Shown here: piece after piece, positions 55,450 to 64,000 of the stretch
Layout of the letters: every line of letters begins with the position of its first letter
How positions within the stretch are numbered: position 1 is the stretch's first letter
Assembly (NCBI GenBank): GCA_902575965.1
Contig: CACGTM010000002.1
Location: 62,001 to 126,000, forward strand
DNA: 64,000 bases
DNA from: an uncultured Alphaproteobacteria bacterium
Lineage (GTDB): Bacteria > Pseudomonadota > Alphaproteobacteria > Rhodospirillales > Rhodospirillaceae
Direction of reading: 5' to 3'
The notes under the pieces: generated by a model
Seen by the model: only the letters and a program-made list of their open reading frames with translations
Database searches by the model: none
Told to the model about the DNA's origin: nothing
Made by a program: the position numbers and the translations under genes

Positions 55450-58047
55450 TTATTTACTTATTATAATATTAATTATTTTATCAGGAACTAATATTATTTT
55501 CTTAACTTCTTTATCTCCTATTTGAGCTTTAACTGTCTTTAATGATAATGCTAATTCTTCGCATATAGCTCTAGGGGACCTTGGCTCAACTTCAATTTTT
55601 CCTCGCATTTTACCATTTACCTGGACAGGAAGAATAATTTTATCTTCAGTCAAAAAGGTTGAGTCAGAAACCGGCCACTCAACATTTGAAACTAAACCCT
55701 TGCCCCCAAGTCGAGACCATATCTCTTCGGTTATATGGGGAATAAAAGGGTTTGCTATCCTTGCGAAATACATTAATGAAAACCTCTTATAATGTACTTC
55801 TTTTTTAGAATCAGATTTGTAATTAACAATATAATTAGACAACTCCCTCATATTTGCAATACCTGTGTTGAACTTAAATCCATCTAATGCTTCGGTAACA
55901 TTTAAAATAGTTTTGTGAATAACTTTAAGTAAATCTTCTGGTATATCTTCTTCTTTCATTATCTCACAGTTCTTTGTCTTTTCAGAAACGTTATAAACTG
56001 TCCTCCATAATTTGTTTAAGTATCTCCAAGCCCCTTCAATTCCAGCATCGGTCCACTGAAGGTCTCGTTCAGGAGGAGAGTCGGATAGCATAAATAACCT
56101 TGAGGCATCTGCCCCGTATACATCTATTATTGATGCAGGATCGATTGTGTTTTTTTTTGATTTAGACATCTTCTCTTGTCTACCTACCTTAATTTTCTCT
56201 TCTCCGCATAAAGATACAATTTTCCCACTACTGTCCTTCCTAATTTCTTTAGGAGACCTCCACTTACCATCATCAGTCTGATATGTTTCATGGGTAATCA
56301 TTCCCTGGGTAAAAAGACCTTCAAAAGGTTCTTTAATGTCAAGATATCCGCAATCACTCAATGCTCTTGTAAAAAACCGTGCATATAATAAATGTAAAAC
56401 TGCATGTTCTACACCACCTATATATTGGTCAACTGGAAGCCAATTATTAATTATTTCTTTTGAGAATGGTATTTCCTGATTTTTAGAATCACAAAACCTT
56501 GCAAAGTACCATGAACTCTCAAAGAAAGTATCAAATGTATCAGTTTCCCTATTAGCTTCTTTCTTACATATAGGACACAATGTTCTTTTCCAATTTTTGT
56601 TCAGATTAAGAGGGTTTCCAGTCGTATTAAAATTGACGTCCTTTGGTAAAACAACTGGAAGTTCTTTCTCACTAACAGGGACCTCTCCACAATGATCACA
56701 ATGAATAATTGGAATTGGGCACCCCCAATACCTTTGTCTTGATACCCCCCAGTCTCTTAATCTAAATTGAGTATGTTTTTTTCCGGCTCTAATTTTTTCT
56801 AATTTTTTTATAACGGAGTTTTTTGCATCATTAGAATTAAGTCCATCAAGAAAATCTGAGTTAATGACTACTCCACTTCCATCATAAGACTTTCTGTTAG
56901 ATTTTATTTCTTTTTCAAAGAGGTCCTGCGAAGCAGAAGGGGGCATACAAACACATTTAATCGAGAGATTATATTTAACTGCAAAATCCATATCTCTTTG
57001 GTCGTGAGCTGGGCATCCAAATATTGCACCTGAACCGTAATCCATTACTACAAAGTTTGCTACATAAAGCGGAACTTTAATTTTAGAATTAAGCGGGTGC
57101 TGAGCAAAAAGATCTGTATCAAAACCTTTTTTTTCGGCTTTATCAATGCTCTCCTGAGAAGTCCCAAGACTGTTACACTCATCAATAAAATGCGTTAACT
57201 CAATATTATTCTTCGCTAATTTTATTGACAATTTATGATTAGGTGCAAGCGCGCAGAATGAGGCTCCAAATATTGTATCTGGGCGTGTTGAATAAGTTTC
57301 AATATATCCATAACTATCCTTTCCGTTACGAGATTTAATTTCCCAATTTATGAAAGCACCATCTGATTTACCAATCCAGTTGCTTTGCATTAATTTGACT
57401 TTATCTGGCCACTTATTCAACTTTTTTAAATCTTTTAAAAGGTCATCAGCATAATTAGTGATTTTAAGAAACCACTGATTGATTTCTCTCCTTTCTACAA
57501 CAGCATTTGATCTCCAACCCTTTCCATCAATTACTTGCTCATTTGCTAAAACACATTTATCTACTGGGTCCCAATTTACCCAGGAGCTTTTCCTATAAGC
57601 TAGCCCCTTTTTATAGAAATCTAGAAACATTTTCTGTTCATGAATATAGTATTTAGGGTCCGAAGTGATAATCTCCTTTTCCCAATCTAATGATAAACCA
57701 AGGGGTATGAATTGCTTTTTCATTTCGGATATATTGTTAAGGGTCCATTTTTCTGGATGCATACCCCTCTCTAAAGCTGCATTCTCCGCAGGTAAACCAA
57801 ATGCATCCCAGCCCATTGGATGAAGAACATTATACCCTTGAGATCTTCGAAATCTAGCTACAACATCACCAAGTGTGTAGTTTCTTACATGCCCCATATG
57901 AAGTCTTCCAGATGGATATGGGAACATCTCAAGTACATAATATTTTGGCTTTTTACTATATGGGTCAGATAAAAATACCTTTTCATCATTCCATCTTTTT
58001 TGCCAACGAGCCTCAACCTCTGAAAAATTATAACGCTCTGTGTCCAT
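55450..58047 (-). CDS. leuS: leucyl-tRNA synthetase
   Basis: Class Ia synthetase of 865 residues. The HIGH motif is HMGH at residues 50-53 ([15 protein letters not shown]), and [11 protein letters not shown] near 640 is the KMSKS loop. The CP1 editing domain with [17 protein letters not shown] and [25 protein letters not shown] is intact. A zinc-type CPIC...C pair is visible in the insertion (CDHCG). Overlapping spacing with lptE suggests one operon. Confidence 0.97.
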   Translation of the reverse strand: MDTERYNFSEVEARWQKRWNDEKVFLSDPYSKKPKYYVLEMFPYPSGRLHMGHVRNYTLGDVVARFRRSQGYNVLHPMGWDAFGLPAENAALERGMHPEKWTLNNISEMKKQFIPLGLSLDWEKEIITSDPKYYIHEQKMFLDFYKKGLAYRKSSWVNWDPVDKCVLANEQVIDGKGWRSNAVVERREINQWFLKITNYADDLLKDLKKLNKWPDKVKLMQSNWIGKSDGAFINWEIKSRNGKDSYGYIETYSTRPDTIFGASFCALAPNHKLSIKLAKNNIELTHFIDECNSLGTSQESIDKAEKKGFDTDLFAQHPLNSKIKVPLYVANFVVMDYGSGAIFGCPAHDQRDMDFAVKYNLSIKCVCMPPSASQDLFEKEIKSNRKSYDGSGVVINSDFLDGLNSNDAKNSVIKKLEKIRAGKKHTQFRLRDWGVSRQRYWGCPIPIIHCDHCGEVPVSEKELPVVLPKDVNFNTTGNPLNLNKNWKRTLCPICKKEANRETDTFDTFFESSWYFARFCDSKNQEIPFSKEIINNWLPVDQYIGGVEHAVLHLLYARFFTRALSDCGYLDIKEPFEGLFTQGMITHETYQTDDGKWRSPKEIRKDSSGKIVSLCGEEKIKVGRQEKMSKSKKNTIDPASIIDVYGADASRLFMLSDSPPERDLQWTDAGIEGAWRYLNKLWRTVYNVSEKTKNCEIMKEEDIPEDLLKVIHKTILNVTEALDGFKFNTGIANMRELSNYIVNYKSDSKKEVHYKRFSLMYFARIANPFIPHITEEIWSRLGGKGLVSNVEWPVSDSTFLTEDKIILPVQVNGKMRGKIEVEPRSPRAICEELALSLKTVKAQIGDKEVKKIILVPDKIINIIISK

Positions 58048-58061
58048 GTTAAATGATCTTA

Positions 58062-58589
58062 TTAGTTTTCTTCAGTTACAGCTTGCATCCTAAGTTTTCT
58101 AGCACGGGTAAGGATTGCGTCTTCAAACTCTGTTGAGACTTCTTGCCCCACAATAGAATCTCTCCAAATATCACCTTCTCTTATTTGGCGAAAAACAGAT
58201 GCTTTTATTCCATCGGCTCTAAGCAATCTTCCCAATATGTATATATTGACCTTAAATCTCTCATCTGGGCTCTCAGGAAGAGCATGCCAGTCAGAAATTA
58301 TGATCCCTCCATATGGATCAGCTGATGCAAGGGGCATAAAAGATATAGTATCTAAAGCAGCTCTCCATAAGAAAGCATTTACTGCTACTGCACCATCTGT
58401 TCCATCAGAGTCACCCTTCCCAAATCCAAGAATTGTAATTCCTGAATCCTTTGAGACAGAAAATTCGTTAGAATCGTATTCTGGTGATGTGCGGTAAGTA
58501 TCATCTACGTTATTTCCTGAACAGGATGAAAGAATAAAAATCAGACTAGAAAAAGATATAAATTTATTAATAAAAGAACTAAACTTCAT
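58062..58589 (-). CDS. DUF3576 family lipoprotein
   Basis: Envelope lipoprotein of unknown function. The signal peptide ends in the lipobox FILSSCSGN near residue 23. The conserved body [43 protein letters not shown] is the DUF3576 signature, followed by [24 protein letters not shown]. 175 residues. It precedes leuS, as in most Alphaproteobacteria. Confidence 0.9.
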   Translation of the reverse strand: MKFSSFINKFISFSSLIFILSSCSGNNVDDTYRTSPEYDSNEFSVSKDSGITILGFGKGDSDGTDGAVAVNAFLWRAALDTISFMPLASADPYGGIIISDWHALPESPDERFKVNIYILGRLLRADGIKASVFRQIREGDIWRDSIVGQEVSTEFEDAILTRARKLRMQAVTEEN

Positions 58590-58643
58590 ATAATTATGCT
58601 CCCTGGCGGATTATTTTATATAATTAAACTAAAACTACAAATT

Positions 58644-59711
58644 ATGAATTTAATTATTAACAATAAAATATTACAAATCCTCGCAATAAGTATTTCATTA
58701 ACCTTTTCTTACCATACTTATGTTAGGTCGAAACCTTTAAACTTACAAATTACTGGAAAAATTGAGGAGTATATAGCTTATCACAATTATCAAGGTGAAC
58801 TAAAAGACAAGCTAGAACCCTATTCTGTTTTTTCAGACTTTAAATTAAATGGAAGGCTTCAATTTGATAAAAAAGTTCAGGTAAATATTTGGTCAGAAAT
58901 TAGAGCAAAAAACTCATATAGAAGAAGAAAAATTAGCCCTTATTTAGGTGAAAATTATCTTGACATTAAAAATTCCAAAGGTTTGATCCATATAGGCAAA
59001 TCCTCTGGTTTTAATTATGATTTTACATTAGAGCCCCCAACACAACTAATAGAAGACGATGAGATAATTGGCATACTTTCTCCTTCAGAAACTTCAATAG
59101 ACTTAATGGATATCTTATCTTTTAGGGGGTTTACAGGAGACTCGATAAATATTGGTTATGCCACAAACGAGATAAATGGCTTTAGAGTTGGGGTTAATTT
59201 TTTTCCGGGTAAATTTAGTAATTCTAACTCTTTTTTAACTTTTCCTAAAATATATAAAAATGGATATGAAGTAACACTAAATTGGAAAAATAATATAAGG
59301 GGAAATGTATATTCTATTACTTCAGGAGTTTTTAAAAGTGATACTATACAACCGAACTCTACTAATTTTGCTTGGAATTTTAGTGCCAAATTTAAAGTGA
59401 GAAATTTTGTTTTTGGGGGTGCTAATATTTATAAAAAAAATAAAAATAGATCAACAACTCAGTTCTCTTCAATAGCTTTAAAATACAATTTCGGCGCCTT
59501 TGGGTTAGGCGGATCCCTTTTTGGTGGAAAAATAAAAAGTAAACAAATAAGTACAGTAAAGGAAAAAGTAATTCAGAAAAAAATAGAAATTTCTTATAAA
59601 ATTACAAAAGGACTAAAAACTGGAATATCTACTTTTAGAACAAAACAAATTATATCTAAAAAAAAATATGTTAACAAAGGGGTCACACTAGTTTTTATAA
59701 ATAGATTTTAG
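58644..59711 (+). CDS. porin-like outer-membrane beta-barrel protein
   Basis: Probable outer-membrane channel. From ATG 58644 a signal peptide (MNLIINNKILQILAISISLTF) leads to a strand-rich body beginning LNLQITGKIEEYIAY and ending in VTLVFINRF with terminal Phe. GLIHIGKSSGFNYDF resembles the constriction-loop start of Gram-negative porins (Porin_4). The track's ATG 58596 adds 16 residues that spoil the signal peptide. Basic residues are frequent (lysine-rich strands), as in AT-rich genomes. The solute is unknown. Confidence 0.65.
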   Translation: MNLIINNKILQILAISISLTFSYHTYVRSKPLNLQITGKIEEYIAYHNYQGELKDKLEPYSVFSDFKLNGRLQFDKKVQVNIWSEIRAKNSYRRRKISPYLGENYLDIKNSKGLIHIGKSSGFNYDFTLEPPTQLIEDDEIIGILSPSETSIDLMDILSFRGFTGDSINIGYATNEINGFRVGVNFFPGKFSNSNSFLTFPKIYKNGYEVTLNWKNNIRGNVYSITSGVFKSDTIQPNSTNFAWNFSAKFKVRNFVFGGANIYKKNKNRSTTQFSSIALKYNFGAFGLGGSLFGGKIKSKQISTVKEKVIQKKIEISYKITKGLKTGISTFRTKQIISKKKYVNKGVTLVFINRF

Positions 59712-59724
59712 TAAAATAGAATAC

Positions 59725-60663
59725 ATGGATATTACTGATAAAATAAATTCAATAAATAAAAGAATAAGTTTACCAGTATTTGTTGCACCGATGTATTTAG
59801 TTACCAGTACAGAATTAGTCATATCTGCCTGGAAATCAGGTGTAATAGGAGTTTTACCAACAAGTAATGCCAAGACCTTAACTGAATTAGAAGTTTGGTT
59901 TAAAGATATTACATCCGCTATTAATAATTATTCTAACCAAAAACCAATTTCCTCTCCTCCTTGGGCAGTAAACATAATAGTTCATTCATCTTCTAAAAGG
60001 TTTGAGGATGATATGAAACTTATAGAAGATTACAAACCTGAAATTGTAATTACTGCTTTAGGCTCCCCAGCAAGAGTTACCAAACAAGTACATGATTATG
60101 GTGGAATAGTATTTGCAGATGTGAGCTCTGTCGATTACGCAAAAAAAGCTATTAAGGCTGGAGCAGATGGTCTGGTTCTAGTTGCTGCGGGTGCTGGTGG
60201 ACATACAGGCTCGTTAACTGGTTTTACTTTTGTCCCTGCTGTTCGTTCATTTTTTAATGGTCCAATAATTTTAGGTGGAGGTATCATGAATGGGGCTGGG
60301 ATAAGAGCATCAAAAATCCTAGGAGCGGATTTTGTATATATGGGAACCAAGTTTATAGCAACTGAAGAGAGTCTAGCCTCCCGAGACTATAAAAAAATGA
60401 TAATAGATTCCAATGAAGCTGATATTATAACCTCAGAATATTTTACAGGTGTTTCAGCAAATTTCTTGACCAAATCTATTATAAAGGAGGGTATTGATCC
60501 TATGAGTATAAATATATCTAATAAAAAAAAGTTTAATAGTTCTGCAAAATCAAAGGCATGGGTTGATGTATGGTCTGCAGGACAAGGAATAAGAAATATC
60601 AGTGAGATACAAACTGTTAATAATGTTATCCGCCAACTTAAAGATGAGTATGAAAACTCATAA
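59725..60663 (+). CDS. nitronate monooxygenase family protein
   Basis: FMN-dependent TIM-barrel enzyme of the NMO/2-nitropropane dioxygenase family. PVFVAPMYLVTS starts the barrel, GADGLVLVAAGAGGHTGSLTGFTFV is the FMN and catalytic-His region (GGHxG), and PIILGGGIMNGAGI and GADFVYMGTKFIATEES are phosphate-binding signatures. 312 residues. The substrate may be nitronate or an enoyl-type compound. It converges with parB with two bases between stops. Confidence 0.88.
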   Translation: MDITDKINSINKRISLPVFVAPMYLVTSTELVISAWKSGVIGVLPTSNAKTLTELEVWFKDITSAINNYSNQKPISSPPWAVNIIVHSSSKRFEDDMKLIEDYKPEIVITALGSPARVTKQVHDYGGIVFADVSSVDYAKKAIKAGADGLVLVAAGAGGHTGSLTGFTFVPAVRSFFNGPIILGGGIMNGAGIRASKILGADFVYMGTKFIATEESLASRDYKKMIIDSNEADIITSEYFTGVSANFLTKSIIKEGIDPMSINISNKKKFNSSAKSKAWVDVWSAGQGIRNISEIQTVNNVIRQLKDEYENS

Positions 60664-60665
60664 GT

Positions 60666-61571
60666 TTATTTATTAAAACTTTTTTTTAATACTTTTGTGA
60701 CCAACTCATCTAACTGCTCTAAGTCTGAATAGTAAAATGTTAGGCTTCCTCCTTTACCATCAAATTGAATGTTAACTTTTAAACCCAGTGTATCTTGAAG
60801 TTGCTTTTCAATAGCTATGGTATTTACATCTTTTTTATTTTTTTCAATATGAATGGTGTTGCCTATACTATTATTCTTTGCAATCATTTGTTCTACTGCT
60901 CTGACTGATAGTCCTTTAGCAATAATTATTTTTGCAATGCTTAATGAGTTCTTTGCGCCAAGTAACGCCCTCGCATGACCCATTGATATTTTACCATCTT
61001 CTAAATATTTTTTTATTTGGGATGGTAGGTTTAACAACCTTAATAGGTTAGCTATATGTGAACGACTCTTACTAACCAAGTTGGCTATATCATTTTGGCT
61101 ATGCCCGAACTGGTCAATTAGTTTTTTAAAACCTTCAGCCTCTTCTATAGGGGTAAGATCAGATCTTTGAAGATTTTCAATTAGTGCTACCTCAAGAACT
61201 TCAGTATCTGATAAATTTTTTACCACTACAGGAATTTCATGTATCTTAGCGATTTGAGACGCTCTCCACCTTCTCTCACCTGCAATAATCTCATAATTGC
61301 CCGCATCACCTTCTCTTACTAATATAGGCTGAAGTAAACCACGCTCCTTTATTGACGAGGCAAGCTCGGTTATTTTTGTATCATTAAAGTATTTTCTCGG
61401 TTGTAAAGAAGAGGGATAAATTTTTTCAATTGGTAGAGTATTAAAAGCTTTGGGCTTAGAATCACTGTCAACTGATATAGATAGATTTTGCAAACTTAAG
61501 TCATTAGTCCCATCATTAAAGAGGGCATCTAAGCCTTTTCCAAGACTATTTTTTGATTTTTTATTTGCCAT
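60666..61571 (-). CDS. parB: chromosome-partitioning protein ParB
   Basis: CTP-dependent DNA clamp that binds parS and spreads. The N-terminal CTPase domain includes IIAGERRWRASQIAKI with the GERR box, preceded by QPILVREG. The HTH parS-reader is QNDIANLVSKSRSHIANLLRLLNLP. The C-terminal dimerisation segment ends in FYYSDLEQLDELV. 301 residues. It follows parA with two bases between genes. Its likely sites are the two parS motifs in rsmG. Confidence 0.96.
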   Translation of the reverse strand: MANKKSKNSLGKGLDALFNDGTNDLSLQNLSISVDSDSKPKAFNTLPIEKIYPSSLQPRKYFNDTKITELASSIKERGLLQPILVREGDAGNYEIIAGERRWRASQIAKIHEIPVVVKNLSDTEVLEVALIENLQRSDLTPIEEAEGFKKLIDQFGHSQNDIANLVSKSRSHIANLLRLLNLPSQIKKYLEDGKISMGHARALLGAKNSLSIAKIIIAKGLSVRAVEQMIAKNNSIGNTIHIEKNKKDVNTIAIEKQLQDTLGLKVNIQFDGKGGSLTFYYSDLEQLDELVTKVLKKSFNK

Positions 61572-61573
61572 GA

Positions 61574-62353
61574 TTAAATTACTTTTTCTCTTTTTAAAAC
61601 TTCACTAGCAAGGTTTAAATAAGATTTTGCACCCCTAGATTGTAAATCATATATTAATACAGGCTTTCCGTGTGAAGGGGCTTCTGAAATTGTTACATTT
61701 CTGGGTATTACAGTCTTATAAACCTTTGCACCGAAAAATTTTCTTACATCTTTTTCTACCATTTCTGAAAGCTTATTTCTTTTATCAGCCATTGTAAGAA
61801 CAATACCCTGAATTTCTAATAAATTATTATAACTGTTTTTAATTCTTTCTATTGTTTTCACTAGTTGGCTAAGCCCCTCAAGAGCTAAAAATTCAACCTG
61901 CAAGGGCACTAAAATACCACCCGAAGCGACTAATGCATTCAATGTTAAAAGTCCTAAGGATGGAGGACAGTCAATTAAAATAAAATCATAGTTAATTGAT
62001 TCTCTTGTAAGGCTTTTTTTCAAGCAAAATTCTCTCTCATCAACATCAATAAGTTCAAGCTCCGCTCCTGCTAAATCAATTCCTGAAGGCAAAATATCTA
62101 AATTAGGAACAGAAGTATTTTTTATTACATCTAAGATGCTTAGTTGGCCAATTAACATCTGATAAATGTTAATTTCTCTCTGGTTTGAGGGTATACCCAT
62201 ACTGGTGGAAGCATTTCCTTGAGGATCTAAATCGATAAGTAATACTTTTTTACCAACTGCAGCTAATGCCGTTCCAAGATTTACAGCTGTAGTAGTTTTT
62301 CCAACGCCACCTTTTTGGTTTGAGATGGATATTATTCTTAATCCTTTTGACAT
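61574..62353 (-). CDS. parA: chromosome-partitioning ATPase ParA (Soj)
   Basis: Deviant-Walker ATPase that drives ParB-parS segregation. SNQKGGVGKTTTAVNLGTAL holds the deviant Walker A with both lysines. DLDPQGNASTSMG and ILIDCPPSLGLLTLNAL are switch and Walker B regions. 259 residues, of the short chromosomal class. It starts one base after the rsmG stop. Confidence 0.97.
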   Translation of the reverse strand: MSKGLRIISISNQKGGVGKTTTAVNLGTALAAVGKKVLLIDLDPQGNASTSMGIPSNQREINIYQMLIGQLSILDVIKNTSVPNLDILPSGIDLAGAELELIDVDEREFCLKKSLTRESINYDFILIDCPPSLGLLTLNALVASGGILVPLQVEFLALEGLSQLVKTIERIKNSYNNLLEIQGIVLTMADKRNKLSEMVEKDVRKFFGAKVYKTVIPRNVTISEAPSHGKPVLIYDLQSRGAKSYLNLASEVLKREKVI

Positions 62354-63031
62354 TCATCTACCTATAAATTTGGCTTCTCTTACTTCAATTATTCTAGAAG
62401 TTGGATTTGTTAAGCTTTTATATGTCTTAAAGTGAATTATCCATTTTTTTCTAGCTTCTTCTAATTCTATATTAAATTTATCTCCTTTAAAATAAAGCTG
62501 AAGAGTTTCTTTTCCTACGAATTTTCTTGATAATTCGAGTAACCTATTTAATGGAGCAAGTGCTCTTGCAGTTACAATATCTACTTTAAATGGCTCCAAT
62601 TCCTCAATCCTTGAATGATGAACTACAGCATTTAAACTTAGCGCCTTTATTACATATTTTAAAAAATTTGCTTTCTTTCCAACTGACTCAACTAAATGTA
62701 CTTCAGGAGAACCTATAATAGATAGTATAATACCTGGGAAACCTGCCCCGGCCCCCATATCAATTACAACTTTTGATTTCAATGATACAAAATTTACAAG
62801 TTGAGCAGTATCAGCAATATGCCTCCACCAAATGTTTTTTATTGTAGCTTTTGATATTAAATTTATATCTTTATTCCAAGTTATAAGAATTTTCTCAAAT
62901 TCCTTAAGCTTAGAAATTGCCGACTCCGTTGTGGAAAAAATTCTATGAAATTCACTACTTGTGAAAGATTCTTTTTTCACGTGAAACATTTTTTCCTCAA
63001 AGTTAGGATTGTTGTGTTTCACGTGAAACAT
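62354..63031 (-). CDS. rsmG: 16S rRNA (guanine(527)-N7)-methyltransferase
   Basis: SAM-dependent rRNA methyltransferase (GidB). VIDMGAGAGFPGIILSI is the SAM motif, and VTARALAPLNRLLEL and the FYKGD-like block YFKGDKF are typical. The N-terminus [20 protein letters not shown] is a near-duplicate repeat because both MFHVK stretches are encoded by parS sites. ATG 63031 overlaps the mnmG stop as TAATG; ATG 62989 is also possible. 225 residues from the first ATG. Confidence 0.95.
   Translation of the reverse strand: MFHVKHNNPNFEEKMFHVKKESFTSSEFHRIFSTTESAISKLKEFEKILITWNKDINLISKATIKNIWWRHIADTAQLVNFVSLKSKVVIDMGAGAGFPGIILSIIGSPEVHLVESVGKKANFLKYVIKALSLNAVVHHSRIEELEPFKVDIVTARALAPLNRLLELSRKFVGKETLQLYFKGDKFNIELEEARKKWIIHFKTYKSLTNPTSRIIEVREAKFIGR
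62973..62988. other. parS: parS site (one mismatch), ParB-binding centromere
   Basis: TTTTTCACGTGAAACA matches the 16-base consensus TGTTTCACGTGAAACA at 15 positions and keeps the palindromic core TTTCACGTGAAA. It lies within rsmG codons encoding the second MFHVKK. Its centre is 42 bases, or four helical turns, from the perfect site. Confidence 0.85.
63015..63030. other. parS: perfect parS site, ParB-binding centromere
   Basis: TGTTTCACGTGAAACA is an exact match to the universal bacterial parS palindrome. It supplies the start codon region of rsmG (MFHVKH), a few hundred bases upstream of parA-parB. This marks the origin-proximal chromosome region. Confidence 0.95.
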
Positions 63032-64000
63032 TAAACTATATTTTTTAAGTTAATATGTCTTTTAAGAGGTTTTTTAACGTGTCTTAATAATGCTGTAAGA
63101 GCTGCAGGTGTAATACCAGGTATCCTTGATGCCGCACCAATTGTTCTTGGTTGCAAATATGACAGTTTTTGCAAAACCTCTGAGGACAGACCCCCAACAC
63201 TTGAGTAATCTAGAGATACAGGTAAGGTTAGAGACTCATCTCTTTTAAAAGCCCTAATATCGGCGTCCTGCCTTTCAATGTAGCCCTTATATCGCTCATG
63301 TATTTCAACTTGCTCAAGTATGGAATCGTCAATTTTACAAACCTCAGGCCATAATTTTTTTACTCCCTTTAGCCCAATTCCTTTATGTGCAAGGAGGTTT
63401 TTGGCTGATCTTTTCACACCATCTTGATTAATTCTAAACCCATTTAATTTCAGTTTAGAAGGTGAAATTTCAAGTCCTTTGAGTAATAACAATGCTGATT
63501 CAAGGTCAGAAAGTTTTTGATTATGTTTATTTTCTCTAAAGCTGCCCACACATCCCAATGAAACACCTTTATTTGTAAGCCTTAAGTCTGCATTATCTGC
63601 CCTAAGCTTGAGTCTATATTCTGCCCTTGATGTAAACATTCGATAGGGCTCTTTTGTACCTTTTGTTGTTAGATCATCAATCATAACACCAATAAATGCT
63701 TCCGACCTGTCTATTATCTTGGTATCACAATCACCTGCCAAACGAGCGGCATTCAAACCAGCTATCAACCCCTGTGCAGCTGCTTCCTCGTATCCTGTCG
63801 TTCCATTAATTTGACCTGCAAAAAATAAGCATTTGATTTTTTTTGTCTCGAGCGTTGCATATAATTCCCTTGGATCTACAAAATCGTATTCTATTGCATA
63901 TCCTGGTTGAAGAATTTTTACCACCTCTAGACCAGGTATGGTCTTCATCATTGCTTCCTGTATTTCTATTGGAAGACTAGTTGATATTCCGTTTGGATAA
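63031..64000 (-). CDS. mnmG: tRNA uridine 5-carboxymethylaminomethyl modification enzyme MnmG, 5' part outside the window
   Basis: FAD-binding half of the MnmE-MnmG wobble-uridine modification complex. The frame stays open to the window end: the codons beyond the track's ATG read [10 protein letters not shown], a conserved MnmG segment, so the ATG at 63951 is internal. The visible half holds [42 protein letters not shown] and the tRNA-binding C-terminal helices ending in [13 protein letters not shown]. About 320 of the usual 620 residues are here. Its stop overlaps the rsmG start (TAATG). Confidence 0.96.
   Translation of the reverse strand, partial: YPNGISTSLPIEIQEAMMKTIPGLEVVKILQPGYAIEYDFVDPRELYATLETKKIKCLFFAGQINGTTGYEEAAAQGLIAGLNAARLAGDCDTKIIDRSEAFIGVMIDDLTTKGTKEPYRMFTSRAEYRLKLRADNADLRLTNKGVSLGCVGSFRENKHNQKLSDLESALLLLKGLEISPSKLKLNGFRINQDGVKRSAKNLLAHKGIGLKGVKKLWPEVCKIDDSILEQVEIHERYKGYIERQDADIRAFKRDESLTLPVSLDYSSVGGLSSEVLQKLSYLQPRTIGAASRIPGITPAALTALLRHVKKPLKRHINLKNIV

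Noticed and set aside
1-64000. tRNA genes, CRISPR arrays, insertion sequences, prophage or defence systems
   Set aside because: No T-loop-like GGTTCGAATCC stretches in gaps, no direct-repeat/spacer pattern, no transposase, integrase or nuclease-type proteins among the ORFs.

Overview
The window is chromosomal DNA from a visibly AT-rich Alphaproteobacterium with a compact, streamlined genome. The class assignment rests on gene order, not on any rRNA gene. The key blocks are tsaB-rimI-fur-plsC-miaB-phoH-ybeY-corC-lnt-metK-trmB-rimP-nusA-infB-rbfA-truB-rpsO-pnp, fabI/fabB/fabA, hisBHAFE-hinT, DUF3576-leuS-lptE-holA and mnmG-rsmG-parA-parB. It also carries a mitofilin (Mic60)/HemY-type pair beside tsaD, a characteristic alphaproteobacterial arrangement. 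Intergenic gaps are short and many neighbouring genes overlap. This suggests a free-living low-GC marine or freshwater lineage, but the sequence alone does not fix the clade. I saw no tRNA, rRNA, insertion sequence, prophage or CRISPR array. No stretch longer than about 300 bases lacks a gene; the longest gaps are 200-235 bases.

Layout. (1) 1-6321 is an accessory surface-glycan block: a truncated DPM-type glycosyltransferase, an asparagine-synthase-type amidotransferase, two SAM methyltransferases, a flippase-like membrane protein and a group-1 glycosyltransferase. (2) 6332-14665 holds rsmB, a flavoprotein reductase-like gene, and acs-yciI-gpsA-tsaD on the minus strand, interrupted by a UDP-glucuronate 4-epimerase-like gene on the plus strand. 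(3) 14764-16782 holds shrunken Mic60- and HemY-like membrane proteins and a D-Ala-D-Ala dipeptidase. (4) 16867-35542 is almost 19 kb of plus-strand housekeeping genes: tRNA modification, rRNA maturation, lipoprotein acylation, SAM synthesis, and the rimP-nusA-infB translation/transcription operon ending in rpsO-pnp. (5) 35584-40058 holds fabI-fabB divergent from fabA, then an extended aspartate decarboxylase (panD) and UDP-glucuronate decarboxylase. (6) 40292-44868 holds a SYLF protein, an LpoA-like lipoprotein, rsmI, a BON-like lipoprotein and gshB. (7) 44883-48385 is the histidine operon with a HIT hydrolase. (8) 48588-53654 holds an XRE regulator, an orphan response regulator, ribA, an L,D-transpeptidase, a PLP-homeostasis protein, a ThiE-like protein and an outer-membrane barrel. 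(9) 53878-64000 is the origin-proximal block: holA, lptE, leuS, a DUF3576 lipoprotein, a porin-like gene, a nitronate monooxygenase, parB, parA, rsmG and the 3' part of mnmG. Two parS sites lie inside the first codons of rsmG.

How it fits together. Most of the window is core information processing and envelope biogenesis. UDP-glucuronate is consumed by two encoded enzymes, an epimerase giving UDP-galacturonate and a decarboxylase giving UDP-xylose. With the left-hand amidotransferase, methyltransferases and glycosyltransferases, these suggest a uronic-acid- or pentose-containing, amidated or methylated surface glycan; this is inference. The most unusual features are the reduced Mic60/HemY pair without adjacent hemC/hemD, the parS sites used as protein-coding sequence, the long PanD C-terminal extension, and several palindromes in short control regions. 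I found no clearly new defence or mobile system.
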